A program made the translations under genes and the position numbers. Positions 34,055 through 43,003 of a stretch of 43,020 nucleotides of DNA are shown in pieces. The stretch is from Paracoccaceae bacterium (GTDB lineage Bacteria > Pseudomonadota > Alphaproteobacteria > Rhodobacterales > Rhodobacteraceae). The stretch is from the NCBI GenBank assembly GCA_020630695.1, contig JAHDIS010000036.1, positions 1-43,020 of the forward strand. Direction: 5' to 3'. The stretch's first letter is position 1. Every line of letters starts with the position of its first letter. The notes below the pieces were generated by a model, which was given only the letters and a program-made list of their open reading frames with translations, did no database searches and was not told where the DNA came from.

Positions 34055-35197
34055 ATGGCAAGAGGACCAGACGGGCAGGGGGGCGGCGCGGGTTTTTCGC
34101 TTTCAGACCAATTGTTTAATGCCGAAAGTGTCGGGGATCTGGCGCGTGAGCATTCGGTGTTGCCCGGTTTTGACTCAGAGCGGTTTTCTGCCGAGGTTCT
34201 GGCAGGGTTTGACGGGCGCGGGCTGTTGGAGCGGCTGGACTGGATCGCAACCTGCCTCGAAACCCAGTTGCCACAGGATTTTCCGGCCATGGCAGAGGCA
34301 ATGGAAGCAGCGATGCCGTCCATGCTTGATCCGGAACGCAGCGATGACGACTTTGGGCGCTTTATCCACGCAGTTCCGGGCATTCTGGCGGTGCGGCATG
34401 GAATGGAAGAGCACAGGGAACGCGCCTTGGACTTGCTCTATGAGGCGACCAAGCGGTTTTCCATGGAATTCTACATTCGGCCATTCCTGAACCGGTGGCC
34501 GGAGGAAACGCTGACGCGGCTGGATGAATGGTCTGTTGATGACAACTACCATGTGCGCCGTCTGGTCAGTGAAGGCACGCGGCCGCGTCTGCCTTGGGCG
34601 GCCAATATCACCTTGGCCCCGGACGTGCCGTTACGCATTCTGGATCGGTTGCATGCGGACCGGGCACGATTTGTCACGCGGTCGGTGGCCAATCACATGA
34701 ACGACCTGTCCCGCATCATCCCTGACGACGTTGTCACGCGCCTGAAGGGGTGGGCTGAGGAAGGGCGGCAATCCGCCAAGGAAATGGACTGGATCACCCG
34801 GCATGCGCTGCGCACAGCCGTCAAACGGGGAGAGCGCGGCGCGCTGGATCTGCTGGGTTATCGGGCTGGAGCCGTGGAAGCGAAGATCACATTGCGCACT
34901 ACATCCGTGAAAATCGGATCAGCGCTTGAGTTTGATGTGAGCGTGCAAAGCCCGGAGGCTCTGCCGGTCATGGTGGATTATCGTTTGCGCTTTGCCAGAC
35001 CCAAGGGAGAGGCTGAAAAGGTCTTTAAGCTGAAATCCACTGGTCTGGAGGCGGGTAAACCGCTGGTTCTGAGCAAACAACACAAGTTCAAGGGCAATGC
35101 GACAACCTTTCGGCTCTATCCCGGTACTCACGGTTTAACCATTCAGATCAACGGAATGGATGTGGCGAGTACGGAATTCGATCTGCTCGACGCCTGA
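34055..35197 (+). CDS. AlkD-like DNA alkylation repair protein with C-terminal beta domain
   Basis: A 380-residue protein. The first 250 residues are helical HEAT-like repeats similar to AlkD-type DNA alkylation repair proteins (FSAEVLAGFDGRGLLERLDWIATCLE; FIRPFLNRWPEETLTRLDEWSVDDNYHVRRLVSEGTRPRLPW). The EGTRPRLPW segment is typical. From about residue 275 a beta-rich part follows (AKITLRTTSVKIGSALEFDVSVQ ... LVLSKQHKFKGNATTFRLYPG), probably a small sandwich domain of unknown role. The glycosylase activity is inferred from the family only. Start ATG 34055 is preceded by AAGGG. Confidence 0.83.
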   Translation: MARGPDGQGGGAGFSLSDQLFNAESVGDLAREHSVLPGFDSERFSAEVLAGFDGRGLLERLDWIATCLETQLPQDFPAMAEAMEAAMPSMLDPERSDDDFGRFIHAVPGILAVRHGMEEHRERALDLLYEATKRFSMEFYIRPFLNRWPEETLTRLDEWSVDDNYHVRRLVSEGTRPRLPWAANITLAPDVPLRILDRLHADRARFVTRSVANHMNDLSRIIPDDVVTRLKGWAEEGRQSAKEMDWITRHALRTAVKRGERGALDLLGYRAGAVEAKITLRTTSVKIGSALEFDVSVQSPEALPVMVDYRLRFARPKGEAEKVFKLKSTGLEAGKPLVLSKQHKFKGNATTFRLYPGTHGLTIQINGMDVASTEFDLLDA

Positions 35198-35201
35198 CCC
35201 G

Positions 35202-35885
35202 TCAGGATTGCCAGCGGGTTTCCAGCTTTTCCAGTGCCGCGATCCGTTCTTCGGTTTTCGGATGAGACATTAGCCATGCAGGCGCAGCACCGGATCGCGC
35301 CTGCGTCAGTGCTTCGAGCTTGTGAAAGAGAGACTTTTGCGGCTCAACGCCAATTCCGGCCTTGGTCAGCAACGCTGCGGCGTATTCGTCCGCTTCATAC
35401 TCATCAGAGCGGGAGAGCTTGGCCGCCAGCAAGGTCGTCAGTCCGTTGGCTATCCAGACACCAACGCCGGGCAGGAAGCGTGACAGCACCATGGCCAGCG
35501 CGGTGCGCAGGGCATTTTGACCGGAAAAGTCGATCATGCGCCGCTTGGAATGACCCAGTGCGACATGGCCCAGTTCGTGCGCAATGACCGAGGCCAATTC
35601 TTCGGCCGTGACTTCGCCGTTTTGATATTTGCGAAAGAAGCCCCGGGTGATGAAGATACGCCCGTCTGGCGCGGCCAGCCCGTTGACCGGATCGATTTCA
35701 TAGATATGCACCCGCACGCGCGGCAGATCGAGCGAGGCTGCCATTCGATCCGTCAGCTTCTTGAGCTGAGGGTCGGCTAGCTCGGTAGACCGCGCATCCA
35801 GTTCCTTAGCAGTTCGCCAAGCGGAAAAACGGTACATGACCAGTGCGTAGAGAACCGCAAGGATGATCGGAGAGAACTTGAGCAT
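35202..35885 (-). CDS. M48-family metalloprotease
   Basis: A 227-residue zinc protease. The N-terminal hydrophobic helix (SPIILAVLYALVMYRF) probably anchors it in the membrane. The zinc site is VIAHELGHVALGHS (HELGH) with the third ligand in RSDEYEADEYAAALL. Family members act in envelope protein quality control; the substrate here is unknown. ATG 35885 is preceded by AAGGG. It converges closely with the AlkD-like gene and is divergent from the mini-RTX gene. Confidence 0.92.
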   Translation of the reverse strand: MLKFSPIILAVLYALVMYRFSAWRTAKELDARSTELADPQLKKLTDRMAASLDLPRVRVHIYEIDPVNGLAAPDGRIFITRGFFRKYQNGEVTAEELASVIAHELGHVALGHSKRRMIDFSGQNALRTALAMVLSRFLPGVGVWIANGLTTLLAAKLSRSDEYEADEYAAALLTKAGIGVEPQKSLFHKLEALTQARSGAAPAWLMSHPKTEERIAALEKLETRWQS

Positions 35886-36019
35886 GGCCCTTATATGGGG
35901 CGGGCAGGGCTGCGCGAAAAGGGGGTAAATCGAAGTATGGATTTCTGTACTTTTCCTGAACGTCGTTCAAAAGTAGCCATTGGGCATCATTGTAGATAAT
36001 TGATGTAAAGGAGTATTTC

Positions 36020-36466
36020 ATGCCCAGAGGTGGAAACGGCAACGGTGGCAATGGCGGAGGCGGAAGCAACGGCGGCACCATTCGCGGAAGCAATCGTGAT
36101 GATTTCTTGTTTGGGAGCAGCGCAGATGAGCTGATCTTTGGCCGTCGCGGTGATGACACGATTGACGCGGGTGCAGGCAGCGACACAGTCACTGGTGGAT
36201 CAGGCGCCGATGTGTTTGTCGTTGGCCCGGATACGGATCGGCTTGTTATTACCGACTTTGAAGACGGTATCGATCAGATCGATGTTTCTGCATTCGGGAT
36301 AAATCCGGCAAACCCGTTTGGTGGGCAGTATGTGGGCTATTTGGCCGACGCTGACGGTGACACAATCTTGCAGTTTTTCGATACGATGTCTGGTGACATG
36401 CTTGCGGAAGTCGTTCTGGAAGACTTCAGTTACACGCAGATTGATCAAAGCGACTACATTTTCTAA
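36020..36466 (+). CDS. Small RTX (calcium-binding) repeat protein
   Basis: A 148-residue protein with AAAGGAG before its ATG. Residues 1-20 are Gly/Asn-rich (PRGGNGNGGNGGGGSNGG). Three RTX nonapeptide repeats follow: GRRGDDTID, AGAGSDTVT and GGSGADVFV. The end (VLEDFSYTQIDQSDYIF) resembles RTX secretion-signal ends. It has no enzymatic domain and no N-terminal signal peptide, so if secreted it probably uses a type 1 exporter encoded elsewhere. It may be a standalone calcium-binding unit. Confidence 0.82.
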   Translation: MPRGGNGNGGNGGGGSNGGTIRGSNRDDFLFGSSADELIFGRRGDDTIDAGAGSDTVTGGSGADVFVVGPDTDRLVITDFEDGIDQIDVSAFGINPANPFGGQYVGYLADADGDTILQFFDTMSGDMLAEVVLEDFSYTQIDQSDYIF

Positions 36467-36520
36467 AGCGCTCAGCCTTACATCCGCGGCACGATTTCCC
36501 TGCCGAAATCGGATCAAAGA

Positions 36521-36552
36521 AAAACGGGGCCGTATGATCGGCCCCGTTTTTT
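36521..36552. terminator. Bidirectional terminator between RTX and purL genes
   Basis: A perfect 12-bp stem AAAACGGGGCCG / CGGCCCCGTTTT with a 6-base loop and T tracts on both strands. It lies between the converging mini-RTX and purL genes. Confidence 0.92.
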
Positions 36553-36562
36553 GTTGCAGAAC

Positions 36563-38717
36563 TCAGGCGAAATGTTCGCCGAAAGCGGATTGGTGCAGGT
36601 CAACCAGATCGCTCAGAGGGGCTTCGCTGCTGCCGAACTTCACAGTGTCCCCAGCAAAGCGACCAACGCTTGTGACCGGAACGCCAGCCTGGCCTGCTGC
36701 AATCATCAGCGCTTCGGCCTGATCGAAGTTGCAAGCCACAAGATAGCGGCCCTGATCTTCACCAAAGAGAGCGGGGGTCGCATCATCATCCAGCTGAACG
36801 CCAACACCTGAGGCGGCGGCCATTTCAAAGGCGGCAAGGGCCAGACCACCATCGCTTAGGTCTGTGCAACACTTGATCAGATCCCGCTGCGCGCGGATGA
36901 AATCGCCATTGCGGCGTTCGGCTTCCAGATCAACGGTTGGTGCGTCGCCTTCTTCACGGTTGAAGACCTCGGCCAGAAGTGCCGATTGTCCCAGATGGCC
37001 TTCGCCATCACCGATCAGCAGGGCCACATGTCCATCGCGTGCATAACCAAGGATGGGCTCTTCTTCCGCGTTGATCAGGCCAACTGCGCCGATGGTTGGT
37101 GTGGGCAGAATGCCCTGACCGTCGGTTTCATTGTAGAGCGACACGTTGCCCGAGACGATCGGCATGTCGAGCGCTGTACAAGCCTGTCCGATACCGTCGA
37201 GTGCACCAACGAACTGGCCCATGATTTCCGGCTTTTCGGGGTTGCCGAAGTTCAGGTTATCGGTGGTGGCCAGCGGCTGGGCACCGACGGCGCAGAGATT
37301 GCGGAACGCCTCGGCCACAGCCTGTTTGCCACCCTCAATCGGGTTGGCCCGCACGTAGCGGGGGGTTACATCCGAGGTGAAGGCCAGCTTTTTGTCTGTG
37401 CCGTGTACGCGGATCACACCCGAGCCAAAGCCGGGAATGCGCACCGTGTCGGCCATAACCTGACTGTCGTATTGCTCGTAGACCCATGAACGACCACAGT
37501 AGTTGGGGCTGCCAATCAGCGCCCGCAAACCATCGATGCCGTCGATCTGGGGCACATCTTCCAGAGGCTCTGCGGGGGCTGTCGGCTCCCACGGGCGGTC
37601 ATATTCAGGGGCAGAAGAGGACAGGCGCGAAAGCGGCATGTCGGCTTTGACTTCACCATTGTGAACGATGAGAAAGCGATCTTCGTCGATGGTTTCGCCA
37701 ACGACGGCAAAATCGAGGTCCCATTTGTCGAACACGGCCTTAGCTTCGGCCTCTTTGGCAGGATCCAGAACCATCAGCATCCGTTCTTGGGATTCCGACA
37801 GCATCATAGGCGGTCATGTTTTCTTCGCGCTGCGGGACTTTTTCCAGATCGAGCCGAATGCCCAGTCCGCCCTTGTCGCCCATCTCAACGGCGGAACAGG
37901 TCAGGCCCGCTGCGCCCATGTCCTGAATAGAGATCACGGCGCCGGTCTGCATCAGCTCCAGCGTGGCTTCCATCAGACGCTTTTCGGTGAAAGGGTCACC
38001 AACCTGAACGGTCGGGCGCTTTTCTTCGATCGATTCATCGAATTCCGCCGAAGCCATTGTCGCACCGCCGACGCCATCCCGGCCGGTCTTGGCGCCCAGA
38101 TAGACGACGGGGCGTCCGACACCCGAGGCGGCAGAATAGAAAATCTTGTCCGCATCCGCGAGACCGGCGGCAAAGGCATTGACGAGGCAGTTGCCGTTAT
38201 ACGCGGGGTGAAACCGAACCTCTCCGCCGACGGTGGGAACACCAAATGCATTGCCATAGCCGCCGACGCCTTCGACGACGCCATGTACCAGCTGGCGGGT
38301 CTTGGGGTGGTCCTTTTCGCCAAAAGACAGCGCATTCATCGCAGCGATGGGCCGCGCGCCCATGGTAAAGACATCGCGCAGGATGCCACCGACGCCCGTG
38401 GCCGCGCCCTGATAGGGTTCGATATACGAAGGGTGGTTGTGGCTTTCCATTTTGAAGACCACGGCCTGCCCATCACCAATGTCGACCACACCCGCGTTTT
38501 CGCCGGGGCCACAGATCACCTGCGGACCAGAGGTCGGCAGGTTCTTGAGGTGGATTTTGGAGGATTTGTACGAACAGTGCTCGTTCCACATGGCCGAGAA
38601 GATACCCAGTTCGGTAAAGGTCGGCTCTCGGTTCATGATGCGCAGGATTTCAGCGTATTCGTCGGCATTGATACCGTGTGCTGCAATCAGGTCTTCGGTG
38701 ATGGCTGGCTCTTGCAT
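36563..38717 (-). pseudogene. purL: Phosphoribosylformylglycinamidine synthase PurL, frameshifted
   Basis: Purine biosynthesis enzyme converting FGAR to FGAM with ATP and glutamine (with PurS and PurQ). The full product should be about 720 residues. The first frame (38717 to 37740) encodes the N-terminal half: [26 protein letters not shown] and [22 protein letters not shown]. It then runs into 20-odd unrelated residues and a stop. The second frame (from 37807 to 36563) begins [14 protein letters not shown] and continues to the normal end. In the family these join as [17 protein letters not shown], so the break fits a 5-bp deletion at about 37803-37809. Everything else looks intact. It could be a real mutation or a sequencing error. 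Confidence 0.82.
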
Positions 38718-38856
38718 GCGGTCCCCCGGGGTGGCGATGCGCGCTCTTTACGACACCGTGCACGGAGGGGAAAGAGCGGAGCGTAGAAATGTCCGGCCCG
38801 GATGATGCCAGAGCTGCGAAATGGCGCTTGGATTGCCCTGTGGCATATGAATTGTC

Positions 38857-39429
38857 TCAGAGCAGGGGGGCAGGGCGCGCAGCGTCACGGTCTGATTTGG
38901 AAATGACGACAGGGGCAACAACAGGTGCGCCCGACTCGTCAAAGAATGGCGTGTCGCGCCAATTGCCAGTGAGTCGGGCGCCTAGCACTCTGCGCAAAAT
39001 GGCCAAACCGGTTGCCGCAAAGCCATGTTCCTTCATGGGTGGGTTCGCGGCTTTGGTTTGCACATGCGCTGTCACGGGCCCAAGTGAGCCGTATCCGGCA
39101 GGCAGAACCATCCCGGCAAAAGAGAATTTTGGTGTTTTGACGGTATTGGCAAATGGTGTGCCGCAGCATCCTGCATGCCAGCGGAACAGCCCATTCGGGC
39201 CAAGCTGCATCAGCGCCAGATGTTCAGGGCCTTGGGTTATTTTTATGTTTGACGGTGTGGTTTGAAAGATTTCGGTTCCACCGCTGGCGTCGAGATAGTC
39301 CGCAGCCCCGAGATGGCGCGCTGATGTCTGACAGTCCGCGCAATAGCATGCGATGTGTTTGCCTGCTTTGCCATCAAGGATTCGCCATTCCATGGCCCCG
39401 CATTTGCAGGAAAAGTCGAGATCAGTCAT
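38857..39429 (-). CDS. GFA-like/DUF6151 zinc-binding protein
   Basis: A 190-residue protein, MTDLDFSCKCGAMEWRILDGKAGKHIACYCADCQTSAR, with CKC and CYCADC cysteine groups. A later CC pair (HAGCCGTPFA) is arranged as in the GFA (formaldehyde-activating-enzyme-like) fold and its DUF6151 relative. It probably binds zinc; the substrate is not inferable. ATG 39429 has AAGGAG upstream; the TTG two codons earlier is less likely. It is upstream of, and divergent from, the 85-aa membrane protein. Confidence 0.82.
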   Translation of the reverse strand: MTDLDFSCKCGAMEWRILDGKAGKHIACYCADCQTSARHLGAADYLDASGGTEIFQTTPSNIKITQGPEHLALMQLGPNGLFRWHAGCCGTPFANTVKTPKFSFAGMVLPAGYGSLGPVTAHVQTKAANPPMKEHGFAATGLAILRRVLGARLTGNWRDTPFFDESGAPVVAPVVISKSDRDAARPAPLL

Positions 39430-39560
39430 GGGCAATCTCCTTTTGGATATGTTTGTAATCTATTCGGGCTTGCAGCTAAGCGTAAGCGCCTTTGCGATGA
39501 AATTGGGGCCGGTGGTAAGACTTGAGCAGATAAAAACGCTGCTCACATCCGGGGAACACC

Positions 39561-39818
39561 ATGCAAACGCAAACAAACTCAGACACACCACTTTCCAAGC
39601 TCTGTCGCGCTTTGGTGGCCCTGTTGATTGCCGGGTTCTGGCCCGGTCGGTCCGCCGAAGAGATCGACGCCCAGATCGCGACGCTAGAGCCGGGCCAGCA
39701 CAATCTGGTTTTGGGCGGGGTGTTGACCTTTACCGTGTTGCTCGCGCTGTTCGCGCTCCAGTTCGGCCTTTTGGGCCTGACCGCTTTCCTGCTCGCGGTT
39801 CTGGCTATCGTAGGCTGA
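39561..39818 (+). CDS. Small membrane protein, 85 aa
   Basis: MQTQTNSDTPLSKLCRALVALLIAGFWPGRSAEEIDAQIATLEPG followed by two hydrophobic segments (HNLVLGGVLTFTVLLALFALQFG and LTAFLLAVLAIVG). That gives two or three membrane helices. A strong terminator lies directly after it, before the PLP-enzyme gene, so it forms its own unit. I do not recognise a family. Confidence 0.6.
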   Translation: MQTQTNSDTPLSKLCRALVALLIAGFWPGRSAEEIDAQIATLEPGQHNLVLGGVLTFTVLLALFALQFGLLGLTAFLLAVLAIVG

Positions 39819-39823
39819 CATTT

Positions 39824-39856
39824 CGCCGCGCCCTAACCCCCAGGGCGCGGCGTTTT
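39824..39856 (+). terminator. Terminator after the 85-aa gene
   Basis: A perfect 10-bp stem CGCCGCGCCC / GGGCGCGGCG with a 9-base loop is followed by TTTT. Confidence 0.85.
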
Positions 39857-39905
39857 CGTTTGACGGCACCCAAGTTCCGGCGTTTGGTGCGCCGAGGAGG
39901 TGCCC

Positions 39906-40946
39906 ATGCAAACCATCAAAAACCCGCTTCGCGGAACTGGACTGCTTATTCCGGATATTCCTGTGCCCAGCGACAACGCGGATGGGCCACGCGCGCTGCT
40001 GGCCCGGTGCCCTGCGCATGCGGAAACCCCATTGGCCCAATCCGCGCAGCTTGCCGCGCACATTGGGGCTGCAGAGGTCTTCGTCAAAGATGAACGAACC
40101 CGCATGGGTTTGGGCAGCTTCAAGGCTCTTGGCGCGGCCTATGTTATCGCACATCACGCTGCCGAGGCGGGCGGCGACATCCAAACCGCACTGGCGGGTC
40201 GGACCTATGCCACTGCAAGCGCCGGGAACCATGGGCTTTCCGTCGCGGCCGGGGCCGCGCTGTTTGGCGCAAAGGCTGTGGTCTACCTGTCCGAAACCGT
40301 TCCCGAAGGCTTTGCCGCGCGTCTGCGTGCCAAAGGGGCCGAAGTTGTTCGGGCTGGTGCGGACTATGAGGCGTCGATGCAGGCTGCATTGCAGGCCGCC
40401 GACGCAAATGGCTGGATATTGCTGAGCGATTCATCGTGGGAAGGATATACAGAGCTGCCCCATCGTCTGATGGAAGGTTATCTGGCCATGGCCGCTGAAT
40501 GCACAGAGCAGATGGAAGCGCCCACGCATATCATGCTGCAGGCCGGTGTCGGTGGCTTGGCGGGGGCCTGCGCCGCACTGTTCCGGGCTGTTTGGGGCGA
40601 TGGTCCCAAGATCGTGGTTGTCGAGCCGCAGGCGGCACCAGCGCTCTTCGAATCCATAAAGGCGGGCGAGGCGGTCGAGACCACTGGCCCTGTGTCGTGT
40701 ATGGGGCGACTGGATTGCAAAGCGCCATCGCTGATTGCGTTGCGCGGTCTTGCACGGGATGCCGATCAGTTTGCTTTGATTTCCGAGGCGGAGGCAGAAA
40801 CGGCAATGCCACTATTGGCCGAAGCGGGTCTGGCCACCACGCCGTCTGGCGGTGCTGGCTTGGCCGCAGCACTTTGTGATCCTGCGCTTCTGGGAATTAA
40901 TACAGAGTCCCGGGTGCTGTGCATTCTCAGCGAAGAGCCGGAATAG
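39906..40946 (+). CDS. PLP-dependent ammonia-lyase (diaminopropionate ammonia-lyase/EutB-like)
   Basis: A 346-residue fold-type II PLP enzyme. The Schiff-base lysine is in RMGLGSFKALGAAYV, followed by TASAGNHGLSVAAGA (substrate loop) and QAGVGGLAGACAALF (phosphate-binding glycines). The serine-rich TTPSGGAGLAAAL is near the end. The SFKALG context is closer to diaminopropionate ammonia-lyase than to threonine dehydratase. EutB of ectoine degradation is in the same superfamily. A GAGGAGGT sequence lies before ATG 39906. It is the first of a three-gene rightward operon with an M24 hydrolase and a racemase-like enzyme. Confidence 0.87.
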   Translation: MQTIKNPLRGTGLLIPDIPVPSDNADGPRALLARCPAHAETPLAQSAQLAAHIGAAEVFVKDERTRMGLGSFKALGAAYVIAHHAAEAGGDIQTALAGRTYATASAGNHGLSVAAGAALFGAKAVVYLSETVPEGFAARLRAKGAEVVRAGADYEASMQAALQAADANGWILLSDSSWEGYTELPHRLMEGYLAMAAECTEQMEAPTHIMLQAGVGGLAGACAALFRAVWGDGPKIVVVEPQAAPALFESIKAGEAVETTGPVSCMGRLDCKAPSLIALRGLARDADQFALISEAEAETAMPLLAEAGLATTPSGGAGLAAALCDPALLGINTESRVLCILSEEPE

Positions 40947-40958
40947 AAAGGAAAGCCC

Positions 40959-42092
40959 ATGACGGTGTTTCCCGAAGCCGAATTTGAAAGCCGTCTTGCA
41001 CGCGCTCAGGCTGCGATGGGCAAGGCCGGATTTGACGCGCTCTTGCTGACGAGTGAGGCGGACGTGCGTTATTTCACCGGGTACCTTACCCGGTTTTGGG
41101 AGAGCCCGTCGCGGCCTTGGTTCCTCGTCATTCCCGCCTCTGGCAAACCAGTGGCCGTAATCCCGGCGATCGGCGAGGCATTGATGGCCAAGACCTGGAT
41201 CGACGACATTCGGACCTGGCCTGCGCCGACACCGGGCGACGATGGCGTTACGCTGCTTGCCGCGTGTTTGCGGGAAATCGGCACAGAGCGCATCGCAATG
41301 CCCATGGGTTATGAGACACAGCTTCGCATGCCGTTGCAGGACTTCCACCGTATCCAAGACCTGATTGCTCCGATGCGGATCGATGCCGATGGGGGGGTGG
41401 TTGCACGTTTGCGCGCGATCAAGTCTCAAGCTGAAGTTGCCTTGATCGAAACGGCCTGTGGGATTGCAGGCCGCGCCTTTGACCGGGTGGGCGAAATCGC
41501 GGGGCGTGGCACACCATTGTCCGATGTGTTCCGCAACTTCCAACGGCTCTGTCTCGAAGAGGGGGCCGACTGGGTGCCATATCTGGCCGGGGGTGCAGGA
41601 TCGCTGGGCTATGATGATGTGATTTCCCCGGCGACGCCCAGGCCTTTGCAGAGCGGAGATGTCCTGATGCTGGATACCGGCTTGGTGCATCAGGGATACT
41701 TTTGTGACTACGACCGCAACTTTGTGGTTGGCCGGCCTGACCCGGCGGTTGCTGCAGGCTATCAACGCCTGCGTGAGGCAACGCAAGCTGGCCAAGAGGC
41801 CGCCCGTCCGGGGGCAACGGCGGCAGAGGTGTATCAGGCGATGCAGAATATCTGTCAGGCGGGCCCCGGGCGTTTGGGCCACGGGCTTGGGATGCAACTG
41901 ACCGAGGGGCTGTCGTTGATTGCTGAGGATCACACGGTGCTAGAGCCGGGTATGGTTATCACGCTTGAACCCGGTGTTGATATCCCCGGTGGTGGCATCC
42001 TCGTTCACGAAGATGATTTCGTTATTGAAGAGAACGGCGCGAGGCAACTCAGCCCGACAGCGCCAAGTAACCTTCCGGAGCTTCCGGCATGA
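40959..42092 (+). CDS. M24-family hydrolase (DoeA/EutD-like)
   Basis: A 377-residue pita-bread metallohydrolase. The five metal ligands are all present: the two aspartates in LMLDTGLVHQGYFCDYDRNF, His in RLGHGLGMQLT, and the two glutamates in TLEPGVDIPGGG and VIEENG. The family includes Xaa-Pro peptidases and ectoine hydrolase (DoeA/EutD), and DTGxVxxGYFCDYDRNF is close to the latter. The context (PLP lyase before it, racemase-like enzyme after) supports a small-molecule amide hydrolase over a peptidase (inference). It starts 12 bases after the lyase stop. Confidence 0.87.
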   Translation: MTVFPEAEFESRLARAQAAMGKAGFDALLLTSEADVRYFTGYLTRFWESPSRPWFLVIPASGKPVAVIPAIGEALMAKTWIDDIRTWPAPTPGDDGVTLLAACLREIGTERIAMPMGYETQLRMPLQDFHRIQDLIAPMRIDADGGVVARLRAIKSQAEVALIETACGIAGRAFDRVGEIAGRGTPLSDVFRNFQRLCLEEGADWVPYLAGGAGSLGYDDVISPATPRPLQSGDVLMLDTGLVHQGYFCDYDRNFVVGRPDPAVAAGYQRLREATQAGQEAARPGATAAEVYQAMQNICQAGPGRLGHGLGMQLTEGLSLIAEDHTVLEPGMVITLEPGVDIPGGGILVHEDDFVIEENGARQLSPTAPSNLPELPA

Positions 42093-42838
42093 CCGAACCG
42101 TTTCCATATGATCTGGGCCCTGCGCTGGGCGAACGTGCCAATCTTGGCCTGATTGTTCTGCAAAGTGATGAAACTCTTGAACACGACTGTCGCAGGTTGT
42201 TCCCGCTGGATGGCGTGGCCCAATATGTCAGCCGGGTTCAGTCCGCACCCGAGGTCAGCCGCGAAACGCTGGCCGAGATGGAAGCCGATCTGCCACGCGC
42301 CGCAGGACTGTTGCCACCGCCGGTGAACTTCGACGTGGTTGGCTATGGATGCACATCCGGAACGTCCGTCATCGGCGCCGGGCGGGTCGAGACGCTTGTG
42401 AAAAACGGGTGCAGCACGCGAGCGGTGACTAACCCTCTCAGCGCCTTGGTTGCGGCCTGTCAGGCGCTGGGCGTCCAACGTCTTGCATTGCTGTCACCCT
42501 ATGTGGAGTCGGTTTCACATGGGTTGCGCGCCGCTGTTGCCGAACACGGGATCGAAACGCCTGTCTTTGGCTCTTTCGACGAAGAAGTGGAAACCCGTGT
42601 TGCCCGTATCGACGGGCCATCGGTTCACCAAACCGCGCAGCAACTGGGCGAACAGGCCGATGTGGATGCAGTGTTCTTGTCCTGTACAAATCTTCGAACC
42701 CTCGATGTCATCGCTCCGCTGGAACAGGCGCTGGGCAAACCGGTTCTGTCGTCCAATCAAGTGCTTGCCTGGCATATGATGCGATTGGCCGGACTACAGG
42801 ATTCGCCCGCAGGCATGGGGCAGCTCTGGAAGGTCTGA
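42089..42838 (+). CDS. Asp/Glu racemase superfamily enzyme (maleate isomerase/AMDase/EutA-like)
   Basis: A 249-residue two-cysteine enzyme. The catalytic pair is YGCTSGTSVIG and FLSCTNLRTLDVI. This arrangement marks the maleate isomerase/arylmalonate decarboxylase branch; EutA of ectoine clusters belongs here. Its ATG overlaps the M24 gene stop (ATGA), so the two are coupled. Together the three enzymes resemble EutB, EutD and EutA. No EutC (cyclodeaminase) or EutE (deacetylase) is within the window, so the pathway remains open. Confidence 0.85.
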   Translation: MTEPFPYDLGPALGERANLGLIVLQSDETLEHDCRRLFPLDGVAQYVSRVQSAPEVSRETLAEMEADLPRAAGLLPPPVNFDVVGYGCTSGTSVIGAGRVETLVKNGCSTRAVTNPLSALVAACQALGVQRLALLSPYVESVSHGLRAAVAEHGIETPVFGSFDEEVETRVARIDGPSVHQTAQQLGEQADVDAVFLSCTNLRTLDVIAPLEQALGKPVLSSNQVLAWHMMRLAGLQDSPAGMGQLWKV

Positions 42839-43003
42839 CGGGCAGGGAGGCGGACGCCATCGGCAACGAGGGTTTCCGATGCGCTCCCACTTGTATTCAA
42901 ACCCGACGCAACCCGTGCTCAAAATGTCGGATTTGCTGCGACTGGCGCTGGTATGCGGGGGTATGCCTTGGGCAAATACACGCCAGCCCTTAGGAAAGAA
43001 GCG

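Noticed and set aside
37740-37807. Programmed frameshift or natural two-subunit PurL
   Set aside because: No slippery sequence is seen, and the break is inside a folded subdomain. A deletion or sequence error is simpler.
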